Shown here piece after piece: positions 1-10,853 of a DNA stretch of 64,000 nt (the first letter of the stretch is position 1; the number at the start of each line of letters is the position of its first letter). The stretch is from positions 3,108,920 to 3,172,919 of the forward strand of contig CM053328.1 of the NCBI GenBank assembly GCA_028583605.1, read 5' to 3'. The position numbers were made by a program, and so were the translations under genes. The stretch is from Dastarcus helophoroides (lineage: Eukaryota > Arthropoda > Insecta > Coleoptera > Bothrideridae). The notes beneath the pieces were generated by a model. The model did no database searches and had not been told where the DNA came from. It saw nothing but the letters and a program-made list of their open reading frames with translations.

Positions 1-225
1 CCAAAACCAGAAGCTCCCAGTGCTAGGGTAAGTGGAAACACAAAATCCTACGTTTCAGTTGTTGCAGGAAATTCCAAAAAGGCCAAAACACAGAAAAATT
101 TTTCGGAGGAAACTAATCAAGTTGTACTGGACTTGGTGAGAGCAGTCTCCGAAGCTGGAAACAGCCAAGAAGCCATTGTCTCCATAATAATGATGCTTCC
201 AAAGATTCTCAGCCTAAAACGTTAA
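1..225 (+). CDS. C-terminal tail of LINE ORF1 (gag-like), partial
   Basis: Frame 1 is open from the first base to TAA at 223-225, giving 74 residues rich in Lys, Ser, Asn and Gln and containing SYVSVVAGNSKKAK. This matches the position and character of the basic C-terminal tail of a Jockey-type ORF1 protein, an RNA-binding nucleocapsid-like protein. The zinc knuckles expected upstream are outside the window. The stop overlaps the ATG that starts ORF2 (TAATG at 223-227), an arrangement that in this group allows termination-reinitiation. Assignment rests mainly on position next to ORF2. Confidence 0.7.
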   Translation, partial: PKPEAPSARVSGNTKSYVSVVAGNSKKAKTQKNFSEETNQVVLDLVRAVSEAGNSQEAIVSIIMMLPKILSLKR

Positions 226-2806
226 TGGAGAGACGCCAAGAAAGGAGAGTAAACGAAGGAAACCCTGCTCGTCGACAGCATATCAAGGCAGGTATCTGGA
301 ATTGCAACGGACTTCAAGAAGAGGAGGTACGGCTATCTATGTAAGTAGAAAGCTAACTCATTTAGCTGCTGGCACCCCCGAGTTGGAAAAGCTGGAAGGA
401 ATTGGAGTAACAATTCAAATGGCGCAGGGACCTCTGACGCTGGTGTCTTGTTACTCCATAACCAACGCCCTTACAGAGACAGATTTGGCACGCATCTTCG
501 AAATAAACAATAACAATGTTATTGTAGCCGGAGACCTTAATGCCAAAAACGTTGATTGGGGCAGCAGAGTCAACAACAAAAACGGGAGGACACTTCAAAG
601 GTTCACAGCACAGAACGAAATCGATGTAGTGGCTCCAGAAGAACCAACCCATCATCTTCACGCCACAGGAATACCAGATGTCCTGGACGTTGCACTGATG
701 AAGGATGTTCGATACACTGTTGAGTTAACATCAGTTAGTGCGCTCAGCTCAGACCACAACCCAGTGATGATGACCATCGGAGATGATCGTGGACCCAAGC
801 CTCCAGAAACCTGCAAGAAAACAAACTGGACACAGTTCAGGGAGTATCTGGCAGCAAACCTGGAAGAGCCTGGAGAGATCAATACAAACGATGACATCAA
901 CACAGCGGTGGAAAGACTGGAAATCATCATAACAGATTCAATTCTGGCTGCGACCAAAACTTTCCGGCGTATAGAAGGAAGGGAACCACTGCCAAATCAC
1001 TTGGTGGAGCTGATTAGAAGGAAAAATCGTGCCAGGAAGAGAGCAAGACGGACCAATCTGCAAGCAGATAAGGCGGAAGTCAACAGGCTAATCCACGAGC
1101 TCAGGTATGAACTCAGAGAGCACAAAAATTCTAAGTTTCAGGAACACCTAAGAAGTTGCAACCTTGAAACTCCATCAGATCTCTGGCGCACAGCCAAAGC
1201 TCTAAGAGGAGTTAGGAAACCTTTCCCTCCGATACACGGACCTCAAGGAATGGCTTACTCAGATCAGGAAAAGGCCGCAGCTTTTGCTGAGACCTTTAAA
1301 CGACACTGTCAGGCCACACTTGAAGAAGTGGACTTAGATTTCGTAGATGAGGTGGAAGAAGAGGTTCAAATTCTTCAGGAGGAAGTGCCAGAAGAAGACG
1401 ACGTCATCCAGCCAACTACTGAGGAGGAAATCCAAAGCTTTCTGCGCAAGCTAAATGTCAAAAAATCTCCAGGTCCAGGCAGAATTCCAAACCAAGCTTT
1501 GAAGTCTCTTCCGGACCAAGCTGTCAAATACTTTGGAGCAATAGTCAATTCCATGTTTAAAATCCGGTATTTTCCAACCAGATGGAAGACTGCAAACGTT
1601 ATCTTCATTCCTAAGCCAGGTAAGGATGGGAAATTCTCCCAAAATTACAGGCCAATCAGCCTCTTATCCAACCTGGGTAAGGTGGCGGAAAGGATTTTGA
1701 GAAAACGTCTGCAGAATATCATCAGCGATCGCGACATCATTCCTAAGGAACAATTTGGATTCCAACCTATGCACTCTACCTCAGACCAACTGCTGAGAGT
1801 GGTTGAAACAATCACCCAACGCATGAACTGGAACCAGGTAGTTGGAGCTATTTTCTTCGATATCTCCAAGGCATTTGACACAGTTTGGCATCAAGGATTA
1901 GTCTTTAAGATGCACCAGTTTGGAATACCTCTAACAATGGTTCAAATGGTAAGCTCGTTCCTGGACCAGCGCTCTTTTAGAGCAAAGGTGGGACAGGAAC
2001 TATCAAACCAGTTTAGGTTACAGTATGGAGTGCCTCAAGGTTCTGCCTTGTCACCTCTGCTGTATTCTCTGTTCACAGCAGACATTCCGAGAACCAATCC
2101 AACAACCGACAACACCTTATTGGCAACTTACGCAGATGACACAGCTTTAGTGGCGTACTCTTTCAGCCCAGAGGTGGTCACCAGACGACTTCAGGAGGCA
2201 ACAGACAGTCTACTAGATTACTTCGGCCAATGGAGAATCCAAGTCAACGCAGACAAGACCCAAGCAGTCTTTTTCACTCGAAAAAGACTCCAACCATATG
2301 GACATGTAAATGTTCATGGGCAAAACGTCGACTGGAGACTTCAGGCAAAGTATCTAGGTGTTATTTTAGACAAAAGACTAACATTCCAGGAACACATCGA
2401 TTATGCAGTGTCCAAAGCTAAAATGCTGAAGGGACTGCTGCAAGCGATGATTGGTAGAAATAGTAACCTGTTCATTGGACTTAAAGTGTTACTATACAAA
2501 TCAATCATAAGACCAGCGATGACCTACGCATCTGTAGCTTGGTCACAGGCGACGGATAATCAGATGAAGAAACTCCAGGTGTTCCAGAACGTCTTTCTAA
2601 GACAAGCCATGGACGCTCCATGGTTTGTGAGAAACAATCAGCTCAACAGAGAAGCTGAACTACCTTCGGTAAGAGAATTTCTTAGGGAAATTAATTCCAG
2701 GGCGATGGTGAGAGCGGAAACGCATCCCAACGAACTAGTTCGACAGGCAGTGGATTACGATCCAGACATCCCAACCAGGATTAGGAGACCAAGGATGGTC
2801 CTCTAG
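225..2806 (+). pseudogene. LINE ORF2 (endonuclease + reverse transcriptase), with a 5' deletion and frameshift
   Basis: ORF2 encodes the APE-type endonuclease and reverse transcriptase for target-primed reverse transcription. The ATG at 225 opens a frame that reads the first endonuclease strand (IKAGIWNCNGLQE) but stops at 342-344. Endonuclease sequence resumes in another frame from about 315 (GGTAIYVS). The block with the conserved catalytic Glu between these pieces is missing, so there is a deletion with frameshift. From there the frame is open to TAG at 2804-2806. Visible landmarks are GDLN (about 533-544) and SDH (about 749-757) of the endonuclease, then the RT blocks KSPGPG (about 1462), RPISLLSN (about 1650), the FDISKAFD catalytic block (about 1857), GVPQGSALSP (about 2028) and YADD (2129-2140). 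No RNase H domain follows, as in the Jockey clade. The endonuclease is probably dead; the RT motifs look intact. Confidence 0.92.
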
Positions 2807-3061
2807 GCTGAGACTTTCATCGTAAAAATTTTCTGTTTTGTTTGTTCTTATGTTTCAGGCAAAACAGCTTACAATAGTGCTCCAGCACTATTGTACTGTT
2901 CCGACGGAGGGATTGGGGGCCAAGGGCCCGGCCCGAAGAAGTAGGGGTTTTTAGTCGGTACCCGTAGTTTGAGCGGAAGTCCGACACTATCTGGGTTATC
3001 TTGCCAGGTGTGCGTAAAGCATTTTCCCCTACTTTAACAAAAAAAAAAAAAACTTTCCTGT

Positions 3062-3300
3062 CAGAAGAGTTTCGCCTCTGGTATGGTGGACATACTGAGT
3101 TACCGTGCTCTTCTGTCTAAAACTTTCTTATCCTTTGTACCAAGTTTCAATTCAGAAGAGTTTCGCCTCTGGTATGGTGGACATACTGAGTTACCGTGCT
3201 CTTCTGTCTAAACTTTCTTATCTTTGCACCAATTTTCAATTCAGAAGAGTTTCGTCTCTGGTATGGTGGACATACTGAGTTACCGTGCTCTGATGTTTTG
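3062..3300 (+). repeat. Three tandem copies of a ~90-bp structured unit after the LINE poly-A
   Basis: Units begin at 3062, 3153 and 3242, so the spacing is 91 and 89 bp. Each starts with CAGAAGAG and has the complementary CTCTTCTG about 45 bp later (lost in the third copy), with an inner hairpin GTATG/CATAC. Diverged relatives occur in reverse orientation inside a beta-glucuronidase intron (about 59165-59330). The unit lies just upstream of hammerhead motif HHR-C and may belong to the same retroelement terminus. No coding content. Confidence 0.8.
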
Positions 3301-3370
3301 AAATTGGACTTTTTATTTTTCTTTTTTGCATTTTCCCTCATATTCCTCTTTTCATCTATTTTTCTTTCTT

Positions 3371-3415
3371 TGTTCCTGAAGAAGCCCCCTACGACTGTGG
3401 GCGAAACGTCGAACA
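3371..3415 (+). ncRNA. Hammerhead-ribozyme-like motif HHR-C
   Basis: All parts of a minimal hammerhead are in order. Stem I is TGTTC (3371-3375) pairing with GAACA (3411-3415), 5 bp. The core CTGAAGA (3376-3382) fits CUGANGA. Stem II is GCCC/GGGC (3384-3387 with 3399-3402) over an 11-nt loop. GAAA is at 3403-3406, and ACGT (3406-3409) is a self-complementary stem III ending in the cleavage triplet GTC. One unpaired A (3383) sits between the core and stem II, which is not canonical. Such short palindromic stem III versions, known from Penelope-like elements and some satellites, are thought to act as dimers. Activity is inferred. Confidence 0.65.
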
Positions 3416-4081
3416 CTTTTAGTAGTTCTTTGACACGGTCCAATCCCGGAAGAAGTATATCCTGTACTGACTCTAACGTGGAAGCCTTCGTTATCATATC
3501 ATAGAATGACTTGGAAAATTTTGAATTCAATAAACGAACTGAGGAAAAACAATTCTGAGAAACGAAATATTTAAATCCTCATCCAAGAACTAAGCACCAA
3601 GGAGTAAAAATCAAGGACCAAAGAGGGTGAATAATTTTTAAAAACATTGTATATCGAACAGGTAATAATTTTAAATATTTAATAATAAGACAACAGAGGC
3701 CGAATGTGGTATTAAAATCGGCGGCGTTGGGAATCCAGTTAGTGGTCTGTATCCTTTTTTCATCTGTCACAATTTGCAATTCATGAAACGAATGCGCAAA
3801 TCCAATTTTAATTGCGGTTGCGCCATTGCAGCGGATGTAATTATACGTTTTATAAGCGAAGAAGTACAATAATATTGCATTACTGACTCAATTTTACAAG
3901 GAAAATAACGATAATGCGTAGGTACGTTAAGTTAAATAAAGTATGTATCACTGTTTATTACTGGGTCAGTGCACTCGCTCGTTAGGCAATCTAATGGTAA
4001 ACTTCGCTAATGATTACGTTAGGTGATGTGTTTACCAGATTTGAGACATTCTTTATTGACACTCGACGGAGATATAGTCCG
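3416..4081. other. Intergenic stretch without recognisable gene
   Basis: Sequence after HHR-C continues for about 80 bases to a possible polyadenylation signal AATAAA (3529-3534), which may mark the end of that retroelement. A minus-strand frame covers 3579-3869 but resembles no family I know and has no splice or promoter support. Nothing else is visible. Confidence 0.4.
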
Positions 4082-4125
4082 GGAAAATGGGGCGACTAGC
4101 GGCTGCCGAAACGTCGAAGAATAAC
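4082..4125 (+). other. Degenerate hammerhead-like remnant
   Basis: The 3' half of a hammerhead of the HHR-C kind (GCC, GAAA, ACGT, then C) is at about 4107-4118, but the CUGANGA core is not recognisable upstream. It is followed within about 100 bp by the module containing GACTGCCGACAGAAG, which also occurs at about 18850, 24040 and 37160 near HHR-B family repeats. Probably an inactive retroelement terminus. Confidence 0.35.
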
Positions 4126-4241
4126 CGTCTCTACAGTAGCATCTGAGAGGTAAAACTGTTACAAATTCAGTTGCAGATCCACAATAATAATGGTCCCAAA
4201 AAAAGACAATCATGAGGACTGCCGACAGAAGTGAAAATTTA

Positions 4242-4400
4242 AAACTAGAAAATAACCGTATAATGTAATATTTTTTTAATTTTGATAGAACGGACTGGTC
4301 CTTGGTTATCTTCAAAAATTGAAACTAGAAAATAACCGTATAATGTAATATTTTTTTAATTTTGATAGAACGGACTGGTTCTTGGTTATCTTCAAAAAAA
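4242..4400 (+). repeat. Exact-spacing tandem duplication, 2 x 80 bp
   Basis: The segment starting AAACTAGAAAATAACCG at 4242 repeats at 4322 with almost no differences. It ends in the terminal sequence of the HHR-B family (GGACTGGT, TTGGTTATCTTC). Very low divergence suggests a recent duplication. Confidence 0.85.
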
Positions 4401-4420
4401 TTATCAAAAAAATCAGTAGC

Positions 4421-4925
4421 TCTAAAAGCAACTATTGTTGGGTTTTTTAATCTTTCTTAGTATCAGGCAACAAGGTTTGTGTTCCAATTTTTTTAGTTGA
4501 CAAAATTCCCTACAGTAAATTAAGAACTTAATTAATAACGAACTCGCTTAGCAATAAGCTCTCTTAAAGAGCTCTTAGAGTCATCAATTTTTAGAGTCTG
4601 ACATCGAATATTGTCAAAAAGTTAACATTATGTTAACAAAGATTTCTCATCCTAAAGGGAATTAAAAAACACAACAATAGTTGCTCTAAAAGCAACTATT
4701 GTTGTGTTTTTTAATCTTTCTTAGTTTCAGGGGACAAGGTTTGTGTTTCTTCCATTTTTTTGGGTTGACAAAATTCCCTACAGTAAATTAAGAACTTAAT
4801 AATAAACTCGTTCATCAATAAGCTCTCTTAAAGAGCTCTTAGAGTCATCAATTTTTAGAGTCTGACATCGAATATTGTCAAAAAGTTAACATTATGTTAA
4901 CATAAAGATTTCTCATCCTAAAGAC
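4421..4925 (+). repeat. 264-bp tandem duplication joined by a perfect 25-bp palindrome
   Basis: Two near-identical blocks start at about 4421 and 4685. At their junction is a perfect inverted repeat with 25-bp arms (4661-4685 and 4691-4715) around a 5-nt loop. The arms belong to the HHR-B repeat family (AAAAAACACAACAA, TTGCTCT). Each block also holds short palindromes (AAGAGCTCTT; GTTAAC pairs). No coding content. Confidence 0.85.
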
Positions 4926-5072
4926 ATCTACCAAAATCATCTTATAGATATCTGTTAGATGTCAGTAATCTGACGACTAAAAAAGTTATCTTAATGTTAA
5001 CATTTCTGTGTCTCTTAAAGATATCGCTAGAATGATATCTGTAGGATATCTTTCTGATTTAGGTGCTGTACG
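4926..5072 (+). repeat. Dispersed repeat, copy 1 of 2
   Basis: This segment matches 37307-37452 over about 145 bp in the same orientation, sharing AATCTGACGACTAA, ATGTTAACATTTCTGTG and GATTTAGGTGCTGTACG. It is rich in nested ATATC/GATAT inverted repeats. It is probably a transposable-element end; the family is not recognised. Confidence 0.75.
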
Positions 5073-6605
5073 AGAATCCTTTTTAATGATTTCAGAACGA
5101 ACAAAAACCTTAATGAACTTATCTGTTAAAAAATTGGGATAACGTTAGCGTGGTTTGTTGTCTTAATCTCGAAAACGACATTTCCCGGATTACATGAATT
5201 AAATTCGATATTTTAACAATCAGTAAGACAAGAATCACCTCCCACGTGCATCACCATGACTGCTAAAAAGGGATAGTCTGCGTCTGGCTAATTTTTGTCA
5301 TGATAACGTACATCCGCTGAAACTTTCTCTTCGAACAAAGCGAACAACAGAAAGGATATGTTAATAAGTGCAACAAAAACGTAAAGTTTCCACAGTTTGA
5401 TGCAAAATCTATTACGGGTAATTGATATCAGTAGATAAACACTCTCTGATATAAACATTAACAAATGCCAAGAAAATGTTAAGTGACAATTACGTAGATA
5501 AAGCTGGATGTTATTGCATTAACTAATGCCATGAACCCGTGCCGTAAAGATACAGATATGATGACATAAATTAGAAATTTAATTATTGAAACTAAAACAA
5601 AAGAGTGTATTGGATTAAATATTGCAGTATTTTTATTATCACGATAAGACTTTTTAATTTTATATAAAATCTTGTTTTGATTTTATATTTCCTTGTAGTT
5701 CCAACTTTTTTCTCGGAATTTTTGAACTGAAAACTCCTTCAGGCGCATCGAGGGGTTTAACTTATGGCATTACCATCACGCGTTACCAACATGCTATAAT
5801 GTTAACAGCATATTATTAGAAACTTTATATATCTTTTGAATTTGGCGTATTAAAGCAAATAGGAGCATCGCACAACCAGTACTTGATGCGTGGTTCTTCC
5901 GCATCGACTGCGTGAGAGCTAGATGACGTAAAACTATTCAAACTGTTCATGCGTAACTCTGTTCTATTAATAGATCAGCCGCCAAGCCTAAATATTTTTA
6001 AGAGAATCTAATAATATTATACAGTTTACTATCCTGTTAACATTAGAGAGTTGGTAACGCAACTTAGCGTGATGGTCACGCAAATGTGATCTACATCTGG
6101 CTAGACCGCACGAGTCATGCTTATTGCCGAGCACCGATAATTGATGAAGGGCGAAGACGAAAGTCGAATGTGCGAGGGGGCAAGGGTAGAACTGTAGCTG
6201 GATGTTGGTTTTTTAGGATTTTTAAAATTCATTCAGAATAAACGTTTCGAAGTTAGCTCTCGTTCTTATTGCAAATTAGCATGATGGTCACGCGAAACCA
6301 TAAGTTTACCTCCTATCAAAAAATCGCTTAACGCACCTGAGAAATTTTAATTTCAAAAAACCGTGATCAGCATTGACTCTTCATCCGTAAAAAGATTCAG
6401 TTCAGGTTTTTTCCTTTTTCGATTCAGCTCCGGGTGACTTATTTCTGGATGGATCGCTGGCCATTTAAAAGAAAAAAAATATTTCGAGTAATCCCCAAAC
6501 AAAAGACTAAATTTTAAGAAAAAACCGGAATGGTTGGTTATTTTGAAAATTTGAAATACAAATCTTGCCCTCTGAACCGAAAGTTTTAAAGTTTATTAAT
6601 TTTAT
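5073..6605. other. AT-rich intergenic region with small dispersed repeat fragments
   Basis: No gene is recognisable. Short fragments related to the 21-bp array at 24697 occur, all built on the near-palindrome GCGTGATGGTCACGC or a variant (about 5775, 6067 and 6280). About 6528-6600 is a decayed terminus of the HHR-B repeat family (TTGGTTATTTTGAAAA, then AAATACAAATCTTGCCC). Confidence 0.5.
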
Positions 6606-6610
6606 TTATC

Positions 6611-7881
6611 AGGTGTTGGAATCAGTTTTAAAGGTTTTTTTTTCGAAATTTGAGGCTTTATTGAGCAAAATTGGTTACAAATCTATTATTCAAAGTATTG
6701 TCCATCGCTAGCCACTACTTTTTCCGATCTTTCTGTCAATTTTCGAATACCAGCTTGGAAGAACAGGTCGTCTTTTGATGCGATCCATGTATCGATCCAT
6801 TTCCTCGTTTCCTCGTAAAAGGTTAAGTGCTGGTCAGCCAAGCCATGTGCCATCGATCGGAACCAGAAGTAATCGGAAGGGGCAATATCTGGGGAATACG
6901 GCGGGTGCGGTAGAACATCCCATTTCAACGTTTCCAAATACTTTTTGACGGGTTTTGCGACATGAGGACGAGCGTTGTCATGTAGCAAAATGACTTTGTC
7001 GTGCCGCTGCTCGAATTGCGGCCGTTTCTCCTTCAATGCCCGGCTCAAACGCATCAATTGTGTTCGGTAGAGGTCCCCGGTGATGGTTTCGTTCGGTTTG
7101 AGCAGCTCATAATAAATGACGTCCAGCTGATCCCACCAAATACAGAGCATGAGCTTGGATCCATGGATATTCGGTCTTGGCGTTGATGACGATGTGTGGC
7201 CGATTTTTTATGTTTGAGGTTATCGTAATGGACCCACTTTTCATCGCCAGTGACGATGCGATGCAAAAAACCCTTCCTTTTTTGCCGCGCGAGCAGCTGT
7301 TTGCACGTCATAAGCCGCCTCTCCACGTCTTTACGGCTTTAGCTCGTATGGCACCCAATTTCCTTGCTTCTGAATCATACCCATGGCTTTGAGACGTTTG
7401 CCGACTGTTGACAAGTCAACTCCCAATGATATGGACAATTCTTGGAGCGTTTGACACGGATCTTCGTTGAGTAACGCCTCCAATTCTTCGTCTTTAAACT
7501 TTTTCGGCTGACCGTGACGTTCCTTGTCATCGGTGTCAAAATCACCACTTTTGAAGCGTCGAAACCAGTACTCACATGTCGAAATCGATGGAGTATAACC
7601 CACGTAAGCTTCCTCGAGCAGCAAACGACTCGCAGCAGCAGTTTTCTTCAAATGGAAGCAGAACAATAAAGCTTCCCGCAAATTGCGTTTATTCGGCACG
7701 AAAGTCGACATATTGAATGGTCTTGGAATGGATGTCTTTTACACTTGCGCAAGATGACACATACTGACAATCCAAGCTATAATACAGTGCTTTGGCGCGA
7801 ATATAGTTTTGGAGTACCCACATGCAATATACGTTTACAACGAGATCTCTTAGAAAACCTTTAAAACTAATTCCAACTCCT
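6611..7881 (-). mobile_element. Mos1-like mariner transposon with both terminal inverted repeats
   Basis: 28-bp inverted repeats at 6611-6638 and 7854-7881 agree at 26 of 28 positions. They enclose a minus-strand transposase reading frame, and the total length (1271 bp) is normal for mariner. TA flanks are not clean on either side. With a frameshifted transposase the copy is non-autonomous. Confidence 0.93.
6686..7711 (-). pseudogene. mariner transposase (DD34D), two frameshifts
   Basis: The transposase binds the terminal repeats and carries out cut-and-paste transposition. Translation runs from ATG at 7709-7711 through the helix-turn-helix DNA-binding half, ending ...NWVPYELKP. An apparent one-base insertion near 7334 then creates a stop. 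The next frame holds the first catalytic Asp in TGDEKW (about 7225-7242). A second frameshift with loss of a few codons lies at about 7195-7210. The last frame carries the second Asp in LHDNARPH, the third in YSPDIAPSDY with exactly 34 residues between them, and the C-terminal ending ASDGQYFE before the stop at 6686. The sequence fits the mauritiana (Mos1) subfamily. All three catalytic residues survive, so inactivation is by frameshift. Confidence 0.95.
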
Positions 7882-7883
7882 AA

Positions 7884-7980
7884 TAACATTTCTGCGACCC
7901 AGTTTAGAAATATTTATATTTTTAGTGATGAAAGTTGACAATATTCTAAAACATTTGAGTCTACCGTGAAGAATAAAAAA
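7884..7980 (+). repeat. Dispersed repeat, pairs with about 16441-16540
   Basis: ACATTTCTGC, then GACAATATTCTAAAACATT (CACAATATTC in the other copy) and the intervening bases recur at 16441-16540 with moderate divergence. It starts directly after the mariner's right end, so it may be the element into which the mariner inserted. Confidence 0.6.
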
Positions 7981-8118
7981 ATTTCAAATTGAAATTTCGA
8001 TTTAGGATGAAATTTTGAGAATAAGGTCAATATTTTTTTTAAAAAAAGGTGAGTTTCTAATCTATCTTTAAGAAAAAAGTGTAAAGTCGGAATTTTGAGA
8101 TGACACTTGTACACTTCC

Positions 8119-10853
8119 AATTTCACACACCATTACATTACAGCACCTTCTACTAATAAACAAAAATTGCATTTTGCTAAATTTTATTTTCGATCGATTA
8201 CATCTTGAAAGATCGATAATATTATGATTAGAAAAATATATTGCATGAAGGCAAAATTATGGTGGAAAACGAAAGTAATACTGATGAACTTTCATTTTTC
8301 ATTGAAATTTTTACCACCAAAAGATTATTAAGTAGGATCGATAAGATACAGCTTAGAAAACGGTACCACACGAAGACAAAACAATGGTGGAAAAAGAAAG
8401 TATTACTAATGACCATTTGTTTTTCATCGAAATTTTGATCACCAAATAATTATTAAGGAAGATCGATAACATGATGAAAGATCGATAATATTATGATTAG
8501 AAAAATATATCACATGAAGGCAGAATTATGGTGGAAAAAGAAAGTATTACTGATGAACTTTCGTTTTTCATTGACATTTTGACCACCAAAGGATTACTAA
8601 GTAGGATCAATAAGATACACGTTAGAAAAATGTACCACATGAAGACAAAATTATGGTGGAAAAAGAAAGCATTAGTGATGAACTTTCGTTTTTCATTGAA
8701 ATTTTGACCACCAAATGACTACGAAGTAGGACCCAGAAGGTGCACCGTAGAGAAATATACCACATGAAGACAAAATTATGGCGGAAAAAAAAGTATTGCT
8801 GATGAATACTTGATTTTCATCGAAATTTTGATTACCAAATAATTATAAAGGAAGATCGATAACATGATAAAACATCGTTAATATTATGATTAGAAAAATA
8901 TATCGCATGAAGGCAAAATTATGCTGGAAAAAGAAAGCATTACTGATGAACTTTCGTTTTTCATTGAAATGTTGAGCACCAAATATTTATTAGATAAGAT
9001 GGATAAGATACAGCTTAGAAACATGAACCACATGAAGACAAAGTTATATTGGAAAAAGAAAGTATTACTGATGAACTTTCGTTTTTCATTGAAATTTTGA
9101 CCACCAAATGATTACTAAGTAGGATCCATAAAATACTGGTTAGAAAAATGAACCATAGGAAGACAAAATTAGGATGGAAAAAGAAAATATTACTGATGAA
9201 CATTTGTTTTTCATCGAAATTTTGATCACCAAATAGTTATTAAGAAAGATCAATAACATGATGAAAGATCGATAATATTATGGTTAGAAAAATATATCGC
9301 ATGAAGACAAAATTATGGTAGAAAAAGAAAGCATTACTGATGAACTTTTGTTTTTCATTGAAATTTTGACCACCAAATGACTACTAAATAGTATCCATAG
9401 GATGCACTGTAGAAAAATGTACCACATGAAGACAAAATTATGATGGAAAAAGAAAGTAATACTGATATGCTTTTGTTTTTCATTGAAATTTTTACCACCA
9501 AGTGATTACTAAGTAGGATCCATAAAATACTGCTGAGAAAAACGAACCAGACGAAGACAAAATTATGATGGAAAAAGAAAGTATTACTGATGAACATTTG
9601 TTTTTCATCGAAATTTTGATCACCAAATAATTATTAAGAAAGATCGATAACATCATGAAAGATCGATAATATTATGATTAGAAAAATATATCACTCGAAG
9701 GCAAAATTATGGTGGAAAAAGAAAGCATTACTGATGAACTTTCGTTTTTCATTGAAATTTTGACCAACAAATGACTACTAAGTAGTACCCATAGGATGCA
9801 GCGTAGAAAAATGTACCACATGAAGACAAAATTATGGTGGAAAAAGAAAGTATTACTGATGAACTTTACGAAGTAGGATCAATAAGATACACGTTAGAAA
9901 AATATACCAGATGAAGACAAAGTTATGGTGGAAAAAGAAAGCCTTACTGATGAACTTTCGTTTTTCATTGAAATTTTAACCACCAAATGACTACTAAGTA
10001 GGACCCATAAGATGCACCGTAGAAAAATGTACCAGATGAAGACAAAATTATGGTAAAAAAAGAAAATATTACTGATGAACATTTGATTTTCATCGAAATT
10101 TTGATCACCAAATAATTATTAAGGAAGAACAATTACATTACGAAAAATCGATAATATTATAATTAGAAAAATATATCGCATGAAGGCAAAATTATGGTGG
10201 AAAAAGAAAGCATTACTGATGAACTTTGGTTTTTCATTGAAATTTTGACCACCAAATGACTACTAAGTAGGACCCATAGGATGCATCGAAGAAAACTACC
10301 ACATGAAGACAAACTTATTGTGGAAAAAGAAAGTAATTCTGATGAGCTTTTGTTTTTCATTGAAATTTTTACCACCAAGTGATTACTAGGTAGGATCCAT
10401 AAAATACTGCTGAGAAAAATGAACCACACGAAGACAAAATTATGATGGAAAAAGAAAGTATTACTGATGAAATCTTATTTTTCATCGAAATTTCGATCAC
10501 CAAATAATTATTAAGAAAGATCAATAACATGATGAAAGATCGATAATATTATGGTTAGAAAAATATACCACATGAAGACAAAATTATGGTGGAAAAAGAA
10601 AGCATTACGGATGAACTCTCGTTTTTCATTGAAATTTTTAGCACCAAATGACTACTAAGTAGGTCCCAGAAGGTGCACCATAGAGAAGACATGAAGACAA
10701 AATTATGGTGGAAAAAAAAGTATTGCTGATGAACATTTGATTTTCATCGAAATTTTGATCACCAAATAATTATTAAGAATTTCACACTCCATTACATTAG
10801 ATCATCTTCAACTAATAAACAAAAATTGCATTTTGCTAAATTTTATTTTCGAT
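8119..10853 (+). repeat. Sat125 array 1, 394-bp higher-order unit, bracketed by 76-bp direct repeats
   Basis: The landmark GGTGG (in TATGGTGGAAAAAGAAAG) recurs at 8261, 8386, 8530, 8655, 8780, 8923, 9048, 9173, 9317, 9442, 9567, 9711 and 9836, then after one shortened unit at 9927, 10052, 10196, 10319, 10444, 10588 and 10707. Spacings follow 125, 125, 144, giving a three-monomer unit of 394 bp; the 144-bp monomer has an added segment with GATCGATAATATTATG. The array is bracketed by 76-bp direct repeats at 8119-8194 and 10778-10853. Frames inside (for example ISMKNESSS runs) come from the repeat and are not genes. Confidence 0.95.

Larger units (their letters stand above)
1..3053 (+). mobile_element. 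Jockey-clade non-LTR retrotransposon (LINE), cut off at the window's 5' edge
   Basis: Two coding regions (end of ORF1, then ORF2 with endonuclease and reverse transcriptase) are followed by a 3'UTR of about 245 bp and an A-run at 3039-3052, the usual 3' end of a LINE. The 3'UTR contains a perfect 11-bp hairpin (arms 2871-2881 and 2884-2894, 2-nt loop) and a GC-rich stretch at 2900-3030 of the kind seen in Jockey-type 3'UTRs. In LINEs such structures are often the site where the reverse transcriptase recognises its own RNA; that role is inferred here. The copy is not intact, because ORF2 is damaged near its start. Target-site duplications cannot be judged since the 5' end lies outside the window. 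Confidence 0.9.

Noticed and set aside
302..2806. LINE ORF2 starting at 302
   Set aside because: That codon is TTG and the preceding endonuclease sequence lies in another frame from the ATG at 225; the 302 start is an artefact of the deletion.
8228..10429. Frames with repeated ISMKNESSS / LSFSTI motifs (also at 26301-29029 and 48379-49878)
   Set aside because: They follow the Sat125 monomer and are broken at unit boundaries; no sign of protein selection.
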